Below, one piece after another: positions 43,549-51,203 of a stretch of DNA of 64,000 bases. The notes under the pieces were generated by a model that made no database searches, was not told the origin of the DNA, and saw only the letters and a list, made by a program, of their open reading frames with translations. Both the position numbers and the translations under genes were made by a program. Source of the DNA: Paenibacillus sp. MAHUQ-63 (lineage in GTDB: Bacteria; Bacillota; Bacilli; Paenibacillales; NBRC-103111); NCBI RefSeq assembly GCF_028765165.1, contig NZ_JARADB010000005.1:124001-188000 (forward strand), given 5' to 3'. Numbering within the stretch: position 1 is the first letter of the stretch; each line of letters begins with the position of its first letter.

Positions 43549-44712
43549 ATGAATACTTTTACATTCTATAATCCGACTACTCTTCATTTCGGACAAGGTC
43601 AATTGGAGAAGCTGACAACGGAGATTCCGAAGTATGGCAAAAACGTGCTCCTCGTGTACGGGGGCGGCAGCATCAAACAGAACGGCCTATACACCAAGGT
43701 AGTTCACATCTTGAAGGGATTGGATGCTGCGATTTTCGAGCTGCCCGGCGTCGAGCCCAATCCAAGATTATCGACTGTGCAGCGCGGGGTGGAGCTATGC
43801 CGCAGCCAGCAGATCGACCTGATTCTGGCCGTCGGCGGCGGCAGCGTCATCGACTGTGCCAAAGCGGTTGCCGTTGGCGCCAAGTATGAAGGGAACTTCT
43901 GGGATATAGTCACGCGCAAAGCATCCGCTACAGGTGCGCTTCCGCTCGGTACCGTGCTGACGATTGCCGCTACAGGCTCGGAAATGAACTCAGGCTCCGT
44001 CATTACAAACTGGGAGACCAAGGAGAAGCTCGGCTGGGGCAGCCCGTACGCATTCCCGAAGTTCTCCATTCTCGATCCGGCTCACACCGTTTCCCTGCCT
44101 GCCAACCAAACCGTCTACGGAATGGTCGACATCATGTCCCACGTGTTCGAGCAGTACTTCCATCATGGCACCAACACGCCGGTACAAGACGGCTTCTGCG
44201 AAACCATCCTGCGGACGGTCATCGATACGGCGCCTCGCTTGCTGGAAGACTTGACGGACCTGGAGCATCGCGGAACCATTCTATATACCGGCACGATGGC
44301 GCTCAACGGCACGCTCAGCATGGGCGTACGCGGCGATTGGGCGACGCATAATCTGGAGCATGCGGTATCCGCCGTTCACGATATCCCGCATGGCGGAGGT
44401 CTTGCGATCCTGTTCCCGAACTGGATGACCTACACGCTGGATGCCAACGAAGCGCGGTTCAAGCAGTTCGCGCAGCGTGTCTTCGGCGTCCAGGACGCCG
44501 GCAGAACGGACCGCCAGATCGCCGAGGAAGGCATCGCACAGCTTCGCGCGTTCTTCACCTCGATCGGCGCGCCAGGCCGGCTCGCGGATTACAATATCGA
44601 TGACTCCACCATCGAGGAAATGGCCGATAAAGCGATGGTGTACGGCGATTTCGGCCACTTCAAGAAGCTGACGCGCGAAGACGTCGTCAACATCTACAAG
44701 ATGTCGCTATAA
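43549..44712 (+). CDS. iron-containing alcohol dehydrogenase (butanol dehydrogenase type)
   Basis: A 387-residue NAD(P)-dependent dehydrogenase of family III, like YugJ/YugK. The cofactor motif is LAVGGGSVIDCAKAVAVGA near residues 92-110. The metal site is provided by His and Asp residues around LNGTLSMGVRGDWATHNLEHAVSAVHDIPHGGGLAIL. GAGGAGGT lies before ATG 43549. Likely activity is reduction of short aldehydes to alcohols, or the reverse. The gene is alone and ends in a long hairpin at 44719-44767. Confidence 0.93.
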   Translation: MNTFTFYNPTTLHFGQGQLEKLTTEIPKYGKNVLLVYGGGSIKQNGLYTKVVHILKGLDAAIFELPGVEPNPRLSTVQRGVELCRSQQIDLILAVGGGSVIDCAKAVAVGAKYEGNFWDIVTRKASATGALPLGTVLTIAATGSEMNSGSVITNWETKEKLGWGSPYAFPKFSILDPAHTVSLPANQTVYGMVDIMSHVFEQYFHHGTNTPVQDGFCETILRTVIDTAPRLLEDLTDLEHRGTILYTGTMALNGTLSMGVRGDWATHNLEHAVSAVHDIPHGGGLAILFPNWMTYTLDANEARFKQFAQRVFGVQDAGRTDRQIAEEGIAQLRAFFTSIGAPGRLADYNIDDSTIEEMADKAMVYGDFGHFKKLTREDVVNIYKMSL

Positions 44713-44718
44713 GCGCAA

Positions 44719-44767
44719 AGAGGGGCTATCTTCCAGCAGATTCATCTGCATGGGGATAGTCCCTCTG
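44719..44767 (+). terminator. long hairpin after the alcohol dehydrogenase gene
   Basis: AGAGGGGCTATC pairs with GATAGTCCCTCT, and an inner CAGCAGA/TCTGC stem fills the loop. The T-tract after it is poor (GTTCT), so it may act as an mRNA-stabilising stem as much as a terminator. Confidence 0.65.
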
Positions 44768-44815
44768 TTCTATGGGTATGAGCAGCCGAAACCCTGCGTG
44801 TGTAACCACTATTCA

Positions 44816-45015
44816 CGCCTCCCAAAGGGAAATAGAGTGCGCTATTCCCGCCAGTACCACCCTATTCATGAGCCATGTGGAAATACAGGGCCTTATTTGC
44901 CCCAGAGTTACTCAATTTCAGCCAAAATTCGGGAATAAGGCATCCTATTTCCTCTTGAGCCGCGAAACGGGCGCTTACCAGGTAAATAGCGGATCGTATT
45001 TCCCTATCGGGCAAA
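44816..45015. repeat. dispersed intergenic element with GGAAATA motifs
   Basis: About 200 bp with GGGAAATAG, GTGGAAATACAGG, CATCCTATTTCC, GTAAATAGC and GTATTTCCCTAT. It resembles 15475-15660 in composition and motifs. No gene is supported here. Confidence 0.5.
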
Positions 45016-45048
45016 CTTGCGCGGTGCAGCCCCCCTCACCGCTCCCGC

Positions 45049-47367
45049 TCACCGCAGCACCGTGTACCCCCGCCACTCCTCCGGCAGCAACCGCTGGTAC
45101 AAGGGCTGCAGATAGCGGTCGTCAATCAGCAGCAGCACGCCCCGGTCCGTTTCGGAACGTATCAACCGACCGCCGGCCTGTTGAACCTTGTTCATGCCGG
45201 GGAAGACGTACGCATACTCGTAGCCGTTCTTCCCCGTCTCATCCAGATAGGACCGGATCAGATTGCGCTCCGGCCCCAGCTGCGGCAGACCGACACCGAC
45301 GATGGCCACGCCGGTCAACCGCTCGCCGACCAGATCGATCCCTTCGGAGAAGATACCGCCCATGACGGCGAAGCCGACGAGCGTTCCCTCCCGGCCTGCC
45401 TGATACTCGGCCAAGAAGTTCTCCCGCTCCTCTTCCGGCATCTGCGCCGTCTGAACCAATATCCGCAGTCCGCTATCCCCTCCCTGTTCAGCCATAAGCT
45501 CCATGAACGCTTCCTGCACGCTGCTCATATAAGCATAAGAAGGGAAGAACACCAAATGGTTGCCCTGCCCATGACGAGTCACCATGTCATAAATCGAACG
45601 GGCGATGGGCTCCCTGCTGCGCTCTCGGTCCTGATACCGCGTGGATAACGGCTGCACATACACCTCCAACTGCTCTTGGGCGAATGGCGAGGGTACGCTG
45701 ACGGAGTAATCCTCCTCGCCGGCTCCCAGTGTGTCCATATAGTAGGACAAAGGCGACAGCGTCGCCGAGAAGAACACGTGCGACCGGTACCCTTTGCCCA
45801 TCTGGCGGAGCAGATGGGACGGGTCCAGACAGATGAGCTTCACGCCGGTCTCGTTCCGTTCGGACGTATACAGCGTCATGTACCGCTCGTCATACAGCTT
45901 CGCGATGCGGACGAAGTTATGCGCTTCGAAGTACGTCTCCAGCAGCTGCGGACTCGCGGGACTGCCTCCCCCTGCCGCAAGCTCTTTCTCCGCGCTAGCA
46001 AGGAAAACATCGAGCAGCCCCAGGAGAGCCTCCGGAAGCTCCGGCTCCGCCATCATGTGCCGTTCGCCGATCCGCTTGCGGAGTGCGATGAAATACTGAT
46101 TAACGGCTTTGACCGCATCATGGAGATCGGCGCGCACACCTTTGAACTCCCTCTGCAGTGCAAGGAACGGCGACTTGGTCAACGTACTGCTGTACATCTC
46201 TCTGGCCCGGTCAATCAGATTATGGGCCTCGTCCACCAGCAGCGCCGTTTGCTTTTTCTGCTCGTCGAACAGCCTCTTCAAATTAATGCGCGGATCGAAA
46301 ATATAGTTATAGTCGCATATGACGGCATCGGCGGCGTAGGCGACATCCAGAGAAAATTCAAAAGGGCAGACGCGGTGCTTCCGCGCATAAGTCTCCATGA
46401 CACTTCGCGTCATGATCGTCTCCGACCCAAGGAGGTCCAGCACCGCTTCGTTGATCCGGTCATAGTAGCCGTCCGCGAATTCGCAATGCTCCTTCGTACA
46501 CCGGACTTCCTCCTTCAGGCAGACCTTCTCCTTGGCCGTAATCGTCACGACATGCAGTTCGAGACCTCGTGCCTGAAGCAATGCGTAGGCTTCTTCCGCT
46601 GCCGTACGTGTAATCGTCTTCGCCGTTAAATAGAAAATCCGCTGCAGCAGCCCCTCCCCAATCGCTTTGACGGAAGGGAACAGCGTCGACATCGTCTTAC
46701 CGATCCCGGTCGGCGCCTTGGCGAACAGCTTGCGTCCTTCGCCGATCGATTTATAGACCGCAGCCGCAAGCTTGCGCTGGCCCTCCCGGTAGGCGGGAAA
46801 CGGGAAGGCCAGCTCCTTCACGCTCCGGTCCCTTCGCTGCACATGCTCATAACGCGCATGCGCATAAGGGTAATAACGCTCCACCACATCCTGCACGAAC
46901 AGCTCCAGTTCAGAGAAGGAGGCTTCCCGTATAAACCGGCGCGTCTCTTCCGTATCCACCTGCATATACGTAAGCCTGATACGCATCTGATGAAGTCCGC
47001 GGTCTTTGGCCACCATATAGGCATAGCACATCGCTTGCGCCCAATGGACGGGATACGAATTCTCCTCGATCAAGCCGATGTCCGAAGAGGTGGATTTGAT
47101 CTCGTCTACCGTTACCGAGCTGCTGTCCGCCTCCTGCAGAAGCCCGTCGCACCGGCCGTCAATGACGAATAACAGCTCCCGGCAAGGGATCTCCGCCGAT
47201 ACGTACACCTCATGCTCGTCCGATTCACGGTATTGCTTTTGCAATTTCTGGTGCGCCTTGGTCCCCTCGGTCAGCGCGACACTGGTCCGGAAGCTGGAAT
47301 CGATACTGCCGCTGCTGAATACATATTCCACCAGGGAGCGCACAGAAATGCTGATCATTTGGGTCAT
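45049..47367 (-). CDS. PD-(D/E)XK nuclease-like domain fused to an XPD/DinG-type helicase
   Basis: A 772-residue superfamily 2 helicase. The N-terminal ~190 residues hold a RecB/Cas4-like core: CRELLFVIDGRCDGLL (Asp) followed by VTVDEIKSTSS (D-x-E-I-K). The helicase has Walker A KAPTGIGKTMSTLFP, the DEAH box LLVDEAHNLIDRA and the late motif VGVGLPQLGPERN. Four cysteines between motifs I and II (CLKEEVRCTKEHCEF and HRVCPFEF) match the iron-sulphur cluster of XPD/DinG proteins. The likely role is DNA repair or unwinding at damaged structures; this is inferred. It is divergent from the potassium channel gene. Confidence 0.9.
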   Translation of the reverse strand: MTQMISISVRSLVEYVFSSGSIDSSFRTSVALTEGTKAHQKLQKQYRESDEHEVYVSAEIPCRELLFVIDGRCDGLLQEADSSSVTVDEIKSTSSDIGLIEENSYPVHWAQAMCYAYMVAKDRGLHQMRIRLTYMQVDTEETRRFIREASFSELELFVQDVVERYYPYAHARYEHVQRRDRSVKELAFPFPAYREGQRKLAAAVYKSIGEGRKLFAKAPTGIGKTMSTLFPSVKAIGEGLLQRIFYLTAKTITRTAAEEAYALLQARGLELHVVTITAKEKVCLKEEVRCTKEHCEFADGYYDRINEAVLDLLGSETIMTRSVMETYARKHRVCPFEFSLDVAYAADAVICDYNYIFDPRINLKRLFDEQKKQTALLVDEAHNLIDRAREMYSSTLTKSPFLALQREFKGVRADLHDAVKAVNQYFIALRKRIGERHMMAEPELPEALLGLLDVFLASAEKELAAGGGSPASPQLLETYFEAHNFVRIAKLYDERYMTLYTSERNETGVKLICLDPSHLLRQMGKGYRSHVFFSATLSPLSYYMDTLGAGEEDYSVSVPSPFAQEQLEVYVQPLSTRYQDRERSREPIARSIYDMVTRHGQGNHLVFFPSYAYMSSVQEAFMELMAEQGGDSGLRILVQTAQMPEEERENFLAEYQAGREGTLVGFAVMGGIFSEGIDLVGERLTGVAIVGVGLPQLGPERNLIRSYLDETGKNGYEYAYVFPGMNKVQQAGGRLIRSETDRGVLLLIDDRYLQPLYQRLLPEEWRGYTVLR

Positions 47368-47512
47368 TAGCCATTCTCCGTCTTAGAACATTTGTTCCTT
47401 ATTGTAGCATGCGGCAAAGCCAAATATCCACCTCCCCTCAGGAAGTGGAACTGTGCTACAATAGCATTGACTTTTCAAATATTTTCCAACCCATTCAGGA
47501 AAGGAAGTTCCT

Positions 47513-48547
47513 ATGTTCTTTTTCAGTAAACTCTTCCTTAAACTGCTTCGCTTGGACAACAAATTCACATTCACACTTGCCCTGCTCTTCATTCTGTTAT
47601 CCGCGATCGGCGCCTATCTCCTGGAGAAGGAAACGTTCGGCAGCATTTTCAACGGGTTGTGGTGGGTGATGACGACCGTGACGACGACGGGATACGGGGA
47701 CTTCGCGCCCAAAACCGTGGCCGGCAAATGCCTCGGCATCTTTCTGTACATCTTCGGCATCGGTCTTATATCCGTCACCATCAGCAAAGTAATTGACTCA
47801 CTATTCGTCTATAGACAGCGAAAGGAAGAGGGTAAATTGCGATTTCAAGGCGAACAGCATTTTGTCATCATTGACTGGAGCAAAAATGCCGAATTGGCCA
47901 TTCAGGAAATATTGAATACGGACACGACAACGGAAGTCGTCTTGATCGATACGCTGGATAAGACACCGATCGTACATAACCGGGTCCATTATATCCGCGG
48001 CAATCCCACCCACCTCGAAACGCTCGAAATGGCCAATATGGAGAAGGCCCGCTCCGTCTTCATTTTCGCCAATGAAATCACCGAAGATCAAGCGATGCTT
48101 CGCGACCCGTCGTTCGTCGACGGCAAGACGCTGCTCGTAGCCACCACCATTGAGCGCAATTTCCGCAACGTCCACTCCATCGTCGAAATCAAAAACAGTG
48201 AAAACATGCAAAATTTCCAGCACGTCAATGTCAACGAATTCATCCTCGGCTCCGAGACCATCTCGCAGTTAGCCGTCCGCTCCGCCTTCTCGCCCGGGTC
48301 GTCCCGCGTCGTATCGCAGCTTCTGACCAGGCGATCCAGCAGCAATCTTCATGTGTTGGGCAAAAGAAGCGAATGGCGCACGTACCGCGACGCTTTCGAG
48401 CGGCTGCTGGAGGAAGGCGCCACCCTGATCGCCGACCGCGATCAGTTGAACATCAACCGCAAGCTGGACCAGTTGATTCCAGAAGACGCGCAGCTCTTCG
48501 TCATTTGCGACGCGGACACGTTCCAGCGCATTTCTGCGCGGGCATAA
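47513..48547 (+). CDS. two-helix potassium channel with RCK-like domain (YugO type)
   Basis: Helix 1 is near residues 19-38 (FTFTLALLFILLSAIGAYLL), the pore and selectivity filter read TTVTTTGYGDFAP, and helix 2 is LGIFLYIFGIGLISVTISKVI. The cytosolic part has an RCK/TrkA-N-like fold beginning HFVIIDWSKNAELAIQEI. The usual glycine-rich nucleotide motif (GxGxxG) is replaced by DWSKNA, so nucleotide binding of the common kind is unlikely. YugO in Bacillus subtilis takes part in biofilm electrical signalling. GGAAAGGAAG lies before ATG 47513. Confidence 0.92.
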   Translation: MFFFSKLFLKLLRLDNKFTFTLALLFILLSAIGAYLLEKETFGSIFNGLWWVMTTVTTTGYGDFAPKTVAGKCLGIFLYIFGIGLISVTISKVIDSLFVYRQRKEEGKLRFQGEQHFVIIDWSKNAELAIQEILNTDTTTEVVLIDTLDKTPIVHNRVHYIRGNPTHLETLEMANMEKARSVFIFANEITEDQAMLRDPSFVDGKTLLVATTIERNFRNVHSIVEIKNSENMQNFQHVNVNEFILGSETISQLAVRSAFSPGSSRVVSQLLTRRSSSNLHVLGKRSEWRTYRDAFERLLEEGATLIADRDQLNINRKLDQLIPEDAQLFVICDADTFQRISARA

Positions 48548-48553
48548 CGAAAC

Positions 48554-48596
48554 AGGACACCGAACTCTCGTTGGCAGAGAGCCGGCGTCCTTCTTA
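48554..48596 (+). terminator. intrinsic terminator of the channel gene
   Basis: GGAC-A-CCG and CTCTC pair with GAGAG and CCGGCGTCC, followed by TTCTTATTT. It separates the channel gene from the convergent M23 gene. Confidence 0.82.
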
Positions 48597-48597
48597 T

Positions 48598-50010
48598 TTA
48601 TCCTTTGGGTGCAGTCCAACGAAACGGCGTCGTATTCCAAAACAAATCGGGATTGACCTGCACGTTATGCGCCCAGAAAGTGAAATGCAGATGCGGCCCG
48701 GTGGAGAATCCGGTCGTCCCGACCAAACCGATGATGTCCCCTTGTTTCACCCGGTCGCCTGTCTTCACCTTCAGCTCCGACATGTGAGCGTACTGGGAGA
48801 ACAGCCCCATCCCATGATCGAGATAGATGGAATTACCGGTCAAGTACAGGCTGTCGGCCAGCGCCACGACCCCGTCGTTGGTCGCTTTGATCGGCGTGCC
48901 CTCCTTCGCGGCCAAATCCACCGCCATATGCGCGCTGTCGTATTTCCCGTTCACATAACGGGTATAGCCATACGGCGTCGTCAAAATCCCCTCGATCGGC
49001 TTCACGAACGGACCGCTGAACAAGAACTCCGGCTCGGACTTGCTGCGAGCCAGATCGATCTTCTTCTGATCGGCGGCGATTCGCGCCGTATCCTGCTTCA
49101 TACTCTCCATCTGAGCCGTAACCTTCAGATACTGGGTCTCGAACTTCTTCGGCACGATGGTCAGCGTCTGATCGCCGATCGGGTATTTGCCGGGCTTGAC
49201 CGCCATCGGAATCGGCAAATACGTGAAATACCCCGCTCCGTACGGCTGAAGCGTGTAGGTTTTGTTCTGCCAGGCGATGGTCCCCGGCTTGTTATGCCGC
49301 ACCAGCACCGCATCCCCCGGTGCCGCCGTGTCCGGCACGAGCTTCCAATCGGCGCTCATGATGCCCTGAGCAGCTTCCTTCGTCGGATAAAGCGGAAGCT
49401 CCTTCGCCAGCAGCTGAAGCCGGTCCTGCTCCTTCCGGATGGCGGTTTTGACCTCCTCGGCCATACCGTCCGACCACGTCTGTCCGCCATCGGCCGTAAC
49501 GAGCAGCGGGCTCTTCGCATCCTTGGAGCTGACAGGCAGCGCCCAGCCGATTCGCGGCGTCAGGAACTGCGTCATCTTCACGGGAACCTCGGCCGCCCCC
49601 AACATAACGGTCTGCGGAGATGGGAAGGCTCCTGTATCTCCCTCCAGGCGCAGCAGCTCCTCGAGCTTCAGTGCTCCCGTTGCAGTGGCAGCGCTTCCAG
49701 TCGGTGTTGGCAATGCACCGGCCGCTACGTTCTCTGTCCCTTCCCGCCACTGCGCTCCCCCGTCTTCTGTCACGACGAGGCCGTCCGCGTACCGCACCCA
49801 GCCATGTTCCAAATCCTCCATGCGGAATGTCTCGGCTACTCTGGGCGGCGGCGTAGGGGCCGGAGTCGCTGAAGCAGGAGCCGGGTCCGCTCTCGTCCAG
49901 GAGGAGACCGGACCGAACGGCGATTTGCCGATCAAGATCACAACACAAGCGGCAAGCAGACAAGCGCCTGCCAATAAAGGCCACTGCCGGCGGCGTTTTG
50001 CACGTTTCAC
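48598..50010 (-). CDS. membrane-anchored M23 peptidase with N-terminal Asp-box region
   Basis: One N-terminal helix (WPLLAGACLLAACVVILIG) anchors or exports the protein, followed by a Pro/Ala linker. Two Asp-box-like blocks, VVTEDGGAQWREG and LLVTADGGQTWSDG, suggest part of a BNR-type propeller. The C-terminal LytM/M23 domain has AHMAVDLAAKEG (H-x-x-x-D), YLDHGMGLFSQYAHMSEL and GPHLHFTFW (H-x-H), all zinc residues present, so it should be an active peptidoglycan endopeptidase. The middle is helical (MESMKQDTARIAADQKKIDLA). The combination of Asp boxes with M23 is unusual to me. It converges with the channel gene. Confidence 0.92.
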   Translation of the reverse strand: MKRAKRRRQWPLLAGACLLAACVVILIGKSPFGPVSSWTRADPAPASATPAPTPPPRVAETFRMEDLEHGWVRYADGLVVTEDGGAQWREGTENVAAGALPTPTGSAATATGALKLEELLRLEGDTGAFPSPQTVMLGAAEVPVKMTQFLTPRIGWALPVSSKDAKSPLLVTADGGQTWSDGMAEEVKTAIRKEQDRLQLLAKELPLYPTKEAAQGIMSADWKLVPDTAAPGDAVLVRHNKPGTIAWQNKTYTLQPYGAGYFTYLPIPMAVKPGKYPIGDQTLTIVPKKFETQYLKVTAQMESMKQDTARIAADQKKIDLARSKSEPEFLFSGPFVKPIEGILTTPYGYTRYVNGKYDSAHMAVDLAAKEGTPIKATNDGVVALADSLYLTGNSIYLDHGMGLFSQYAHMSELKVKTGDRVKQGDIIGLVGTTGFSTGPHLHFTFWAHNVQVNPDLFWNTTPFRWTAPKG

Positions 50011-50081
50011 AGCATTTATTCCCCCCTGTCCTGCAATGGGCTATGGGTTTCATTCATATGGATATGTGTCCATCATAACAT

Positions 50082-50114
50082 AAAAAGCCCGAAGACAGCA
50101 TCGTCTCCGGGCTT
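50082..50114 (-). terminator. intrinsic terminator of the YdjO-like gene
   Basis: AAGCCCG (50085-50091) pairs with CGGGCTT (50108-50114), with inner AGAC/GTCT; the minus-strand T-tract follows. Confidence 0.85.
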
Positions 50115-50117
50115 CGT

Positions 50118-50345
50118 TTAAATCTGTACGCTTTTCTTTGGTTCTTTCTGATCAATGCTCGTGTTGTTCACGAGAGGAAGCAACTTGACGCTTCGAACCA
50201 TGGCAGACTGGCATAAATGGCAAGTCGGTTCGTGCTCGAAAGTGAAATTATCCCGCATCCAGCCTTTACAGCCTTCTTGTACACAAGACCATACCGTCAC
50301 ATTTTCTAGAGGCATCTCTTCAAAGGACTTTTTTCTGGAATACAT
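50118..50345 (-). CDS. ydjO: YdjO-like cold-inducible zinc-ribbon protein
   Basis: A 75-residue protein with four cysteines in two pairs, WSCVQEGCKGWMRDNF and PTCHLCQSAMV, forming a probable zinc ribbon; this matches the cold-inducible YdjO family of Bacillus. GGAGGAGG lies about eight bases before ATG 50345. It lies directly downstream of a CspA-type gene on the same strand, separated by that gene's terminator, so low-temperature expression is likely. The molecular role is not known; binding to RNA or ribosomes is a guess. Confidence 0.88.
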   Translation of the reverse strand: MYSRKKSFEEMPLENVTVWSCVQEGCKGWMRDNFTFEHEPTCHLCQSAMVRSVKLLPLVNNTSIDQKEPKKSVQI

Positions 50346-50383
50346 GGTGATCCTCCTCCGTGTATGAACATTTAGTTAAATTG

Positions 50384-50421
50384 AAAAAGACTGCCATTAC
50401 GCAAGGTAAGGCAGTCTTTTT
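50384..50421 (-). terminator. intrinsic terminator of the first cold-shock gene
   Basis: A perfect 12-bp stem pairs 50384-50395 with 50410-50421 (AAAAAGACTGCC and complement); the A-T ends give a U-tract on either strand. Confidence 0.92.
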
Positions 50422-50428
50422 AATTATA

Positions 50429-50629
50429 TTACAGTTTTACAACGTTCTCAGCTTGCGGTCCGCGGTTGCCTTGAACAACGTTGAACTCAACTTGTTGACC
50501 TTCGTCCAAAGTTTTGAAGCCTTCGCCTTGGATTGCAGAGAAGTGAACGAATACATCGTTGCCGCCTTCAACTTCGATGAAACCGAAACCTTTTTCTGCG
50601 TTAAACCATTTCACTGTACCAGTAGCCAT
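50429..50629 (-). CDS. CspA-family cold-shock protein (copy 1)
   Basis: A 66-residue OB-fold RNA chaperone with RNP1 KGFGFIEV and RNP2 VFVHFSAI. It differs from the copy at 61813-62013 only at residue 3 (Thr here, Val there). The start ATG 50629 is about seven bases after GGAGG; the upstream frame is part of the long leader. The leader of about 90 bases is conserved between the two copies, as in other cold-shock genes where it controls mRNA stability and translation. It is followed by its own terminator and the YdjO-like gene. Confidence 0.96.
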   Translation of the reverse strand: MATGTVKWFNAEKGFGFIEVEGGNDVFVHFSAIQGEGFKTLDEGQQVEFNVVQGNRGPQAENVVKL

Positions 50630-50745
50630 GAGTAATACCTCCAAAAAATTATTAACATGTTTTTTATTCTTCAAAGAGAAAAAATTCACACATTATAAAA
50701 GGTTCTAACAAAAATGAAAACCCTTTACAATATGTGAATTCAGGT
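50630..50745 (-). promoter_or_regulatory. conserved 5' leader of cold-shock gene copy 1
   Basis: On the minus strand words AAAGGGTTTTCATTTT, CCTTTTATAATGTG, ACATGTTAAT and GGAGGTATTAC appear in the same order and spacing as in copy 2 (62014-62115), although DNA outside is unrelated. Conservation of a non-coding leader points to a cold-responsive 5' UTR. Confidence 0.65.
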
Positions 50746-50842
50746 TCTTTTTGTCGATTACGACCATCATATCATATCGCATTTGAAAACGCAAACTATT
50801 TCCAGTTCTTACATAGTGATGTAATCGCCCTCCACAGCACAG

Positions 50843-50863
50843 AAAAACTCCCATACGGGAGTT
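50843..50863 (-). terminator. small intrinsic terminator overlapping the stop of the 54-residue gene
   Basis: AACTCCC (50846-50852) pairs with GGGAGTT (50857-50863); on the minus strand TTTTTCT follows. Confidence 0.75.
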
Positions 50864-51026
50864 AGTCGTGGTGGTCTTCACCAAACAAGACGCCTTGAAT
50901 TTCATTGTTCGCCTCTACGTTAAGCCTCGTTTTGAAATAGTCAACGACGGCCTCGACGGCTTTCTCCGCTTGAAACTCCGAAATGCCCGCTTCCTTGGCG
51001 ACGTGATCCCGAACGATGTGCTTCAT
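50862..51026 (-). CDS. small protein of 54 residues, unrecognised
   Basis: From ATG 51026 the frame reads MKHIVRDHVAKEAGISEFQ and ends VLFGEDHHD before TAA at 50862-50864. It is below 60 codons and easily missed. AAAGGAGGCAAACTGT is an excellent ribosome site seven to eight bases before the start, and a terminator overlaps the stop, so the unit is complete. The protein should form two or three amphipathic helices (ISEFQAEKAVEAVVDYFKTRL) with an acidic, His-containing tail. It lies divergent from the multicopper oxidase and upstream of the cold-shock gene. The function is unknown; the helical start recalls the first helices of HU-like proteins, but the protein is too short to be one. Confidence 0.75.
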   Translation of the reverse strand: MKHIVRDHVAKEAGISEFQAEKAVEAVVDYFKTRLNVEANNEIQGVLFGEDHHD

Positions 51027-51203
51027 ACAGTTTGCCTCCTTTCATGAGGGTTGTTTTCCGACATTTATGTTTTGCAATTAAGGGGAAGTTATGCAGGCCG
51101 CCCCAACTTTGGTCTAGGTTTCAATTAGCCTCAAGACCGTTTGCCGGCTTAAGCGAGGTCCCTATACTGAAGGTAATGAAGTTTACTGGGAGGGTCATTC
51201 AAC

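Noticed and set aside
44772..45365. Rightward frame of 197 codons before and into the helicase gene
   Set aside because: It runs through the dispersed repeat and then antisense to the helicase C-terminus.
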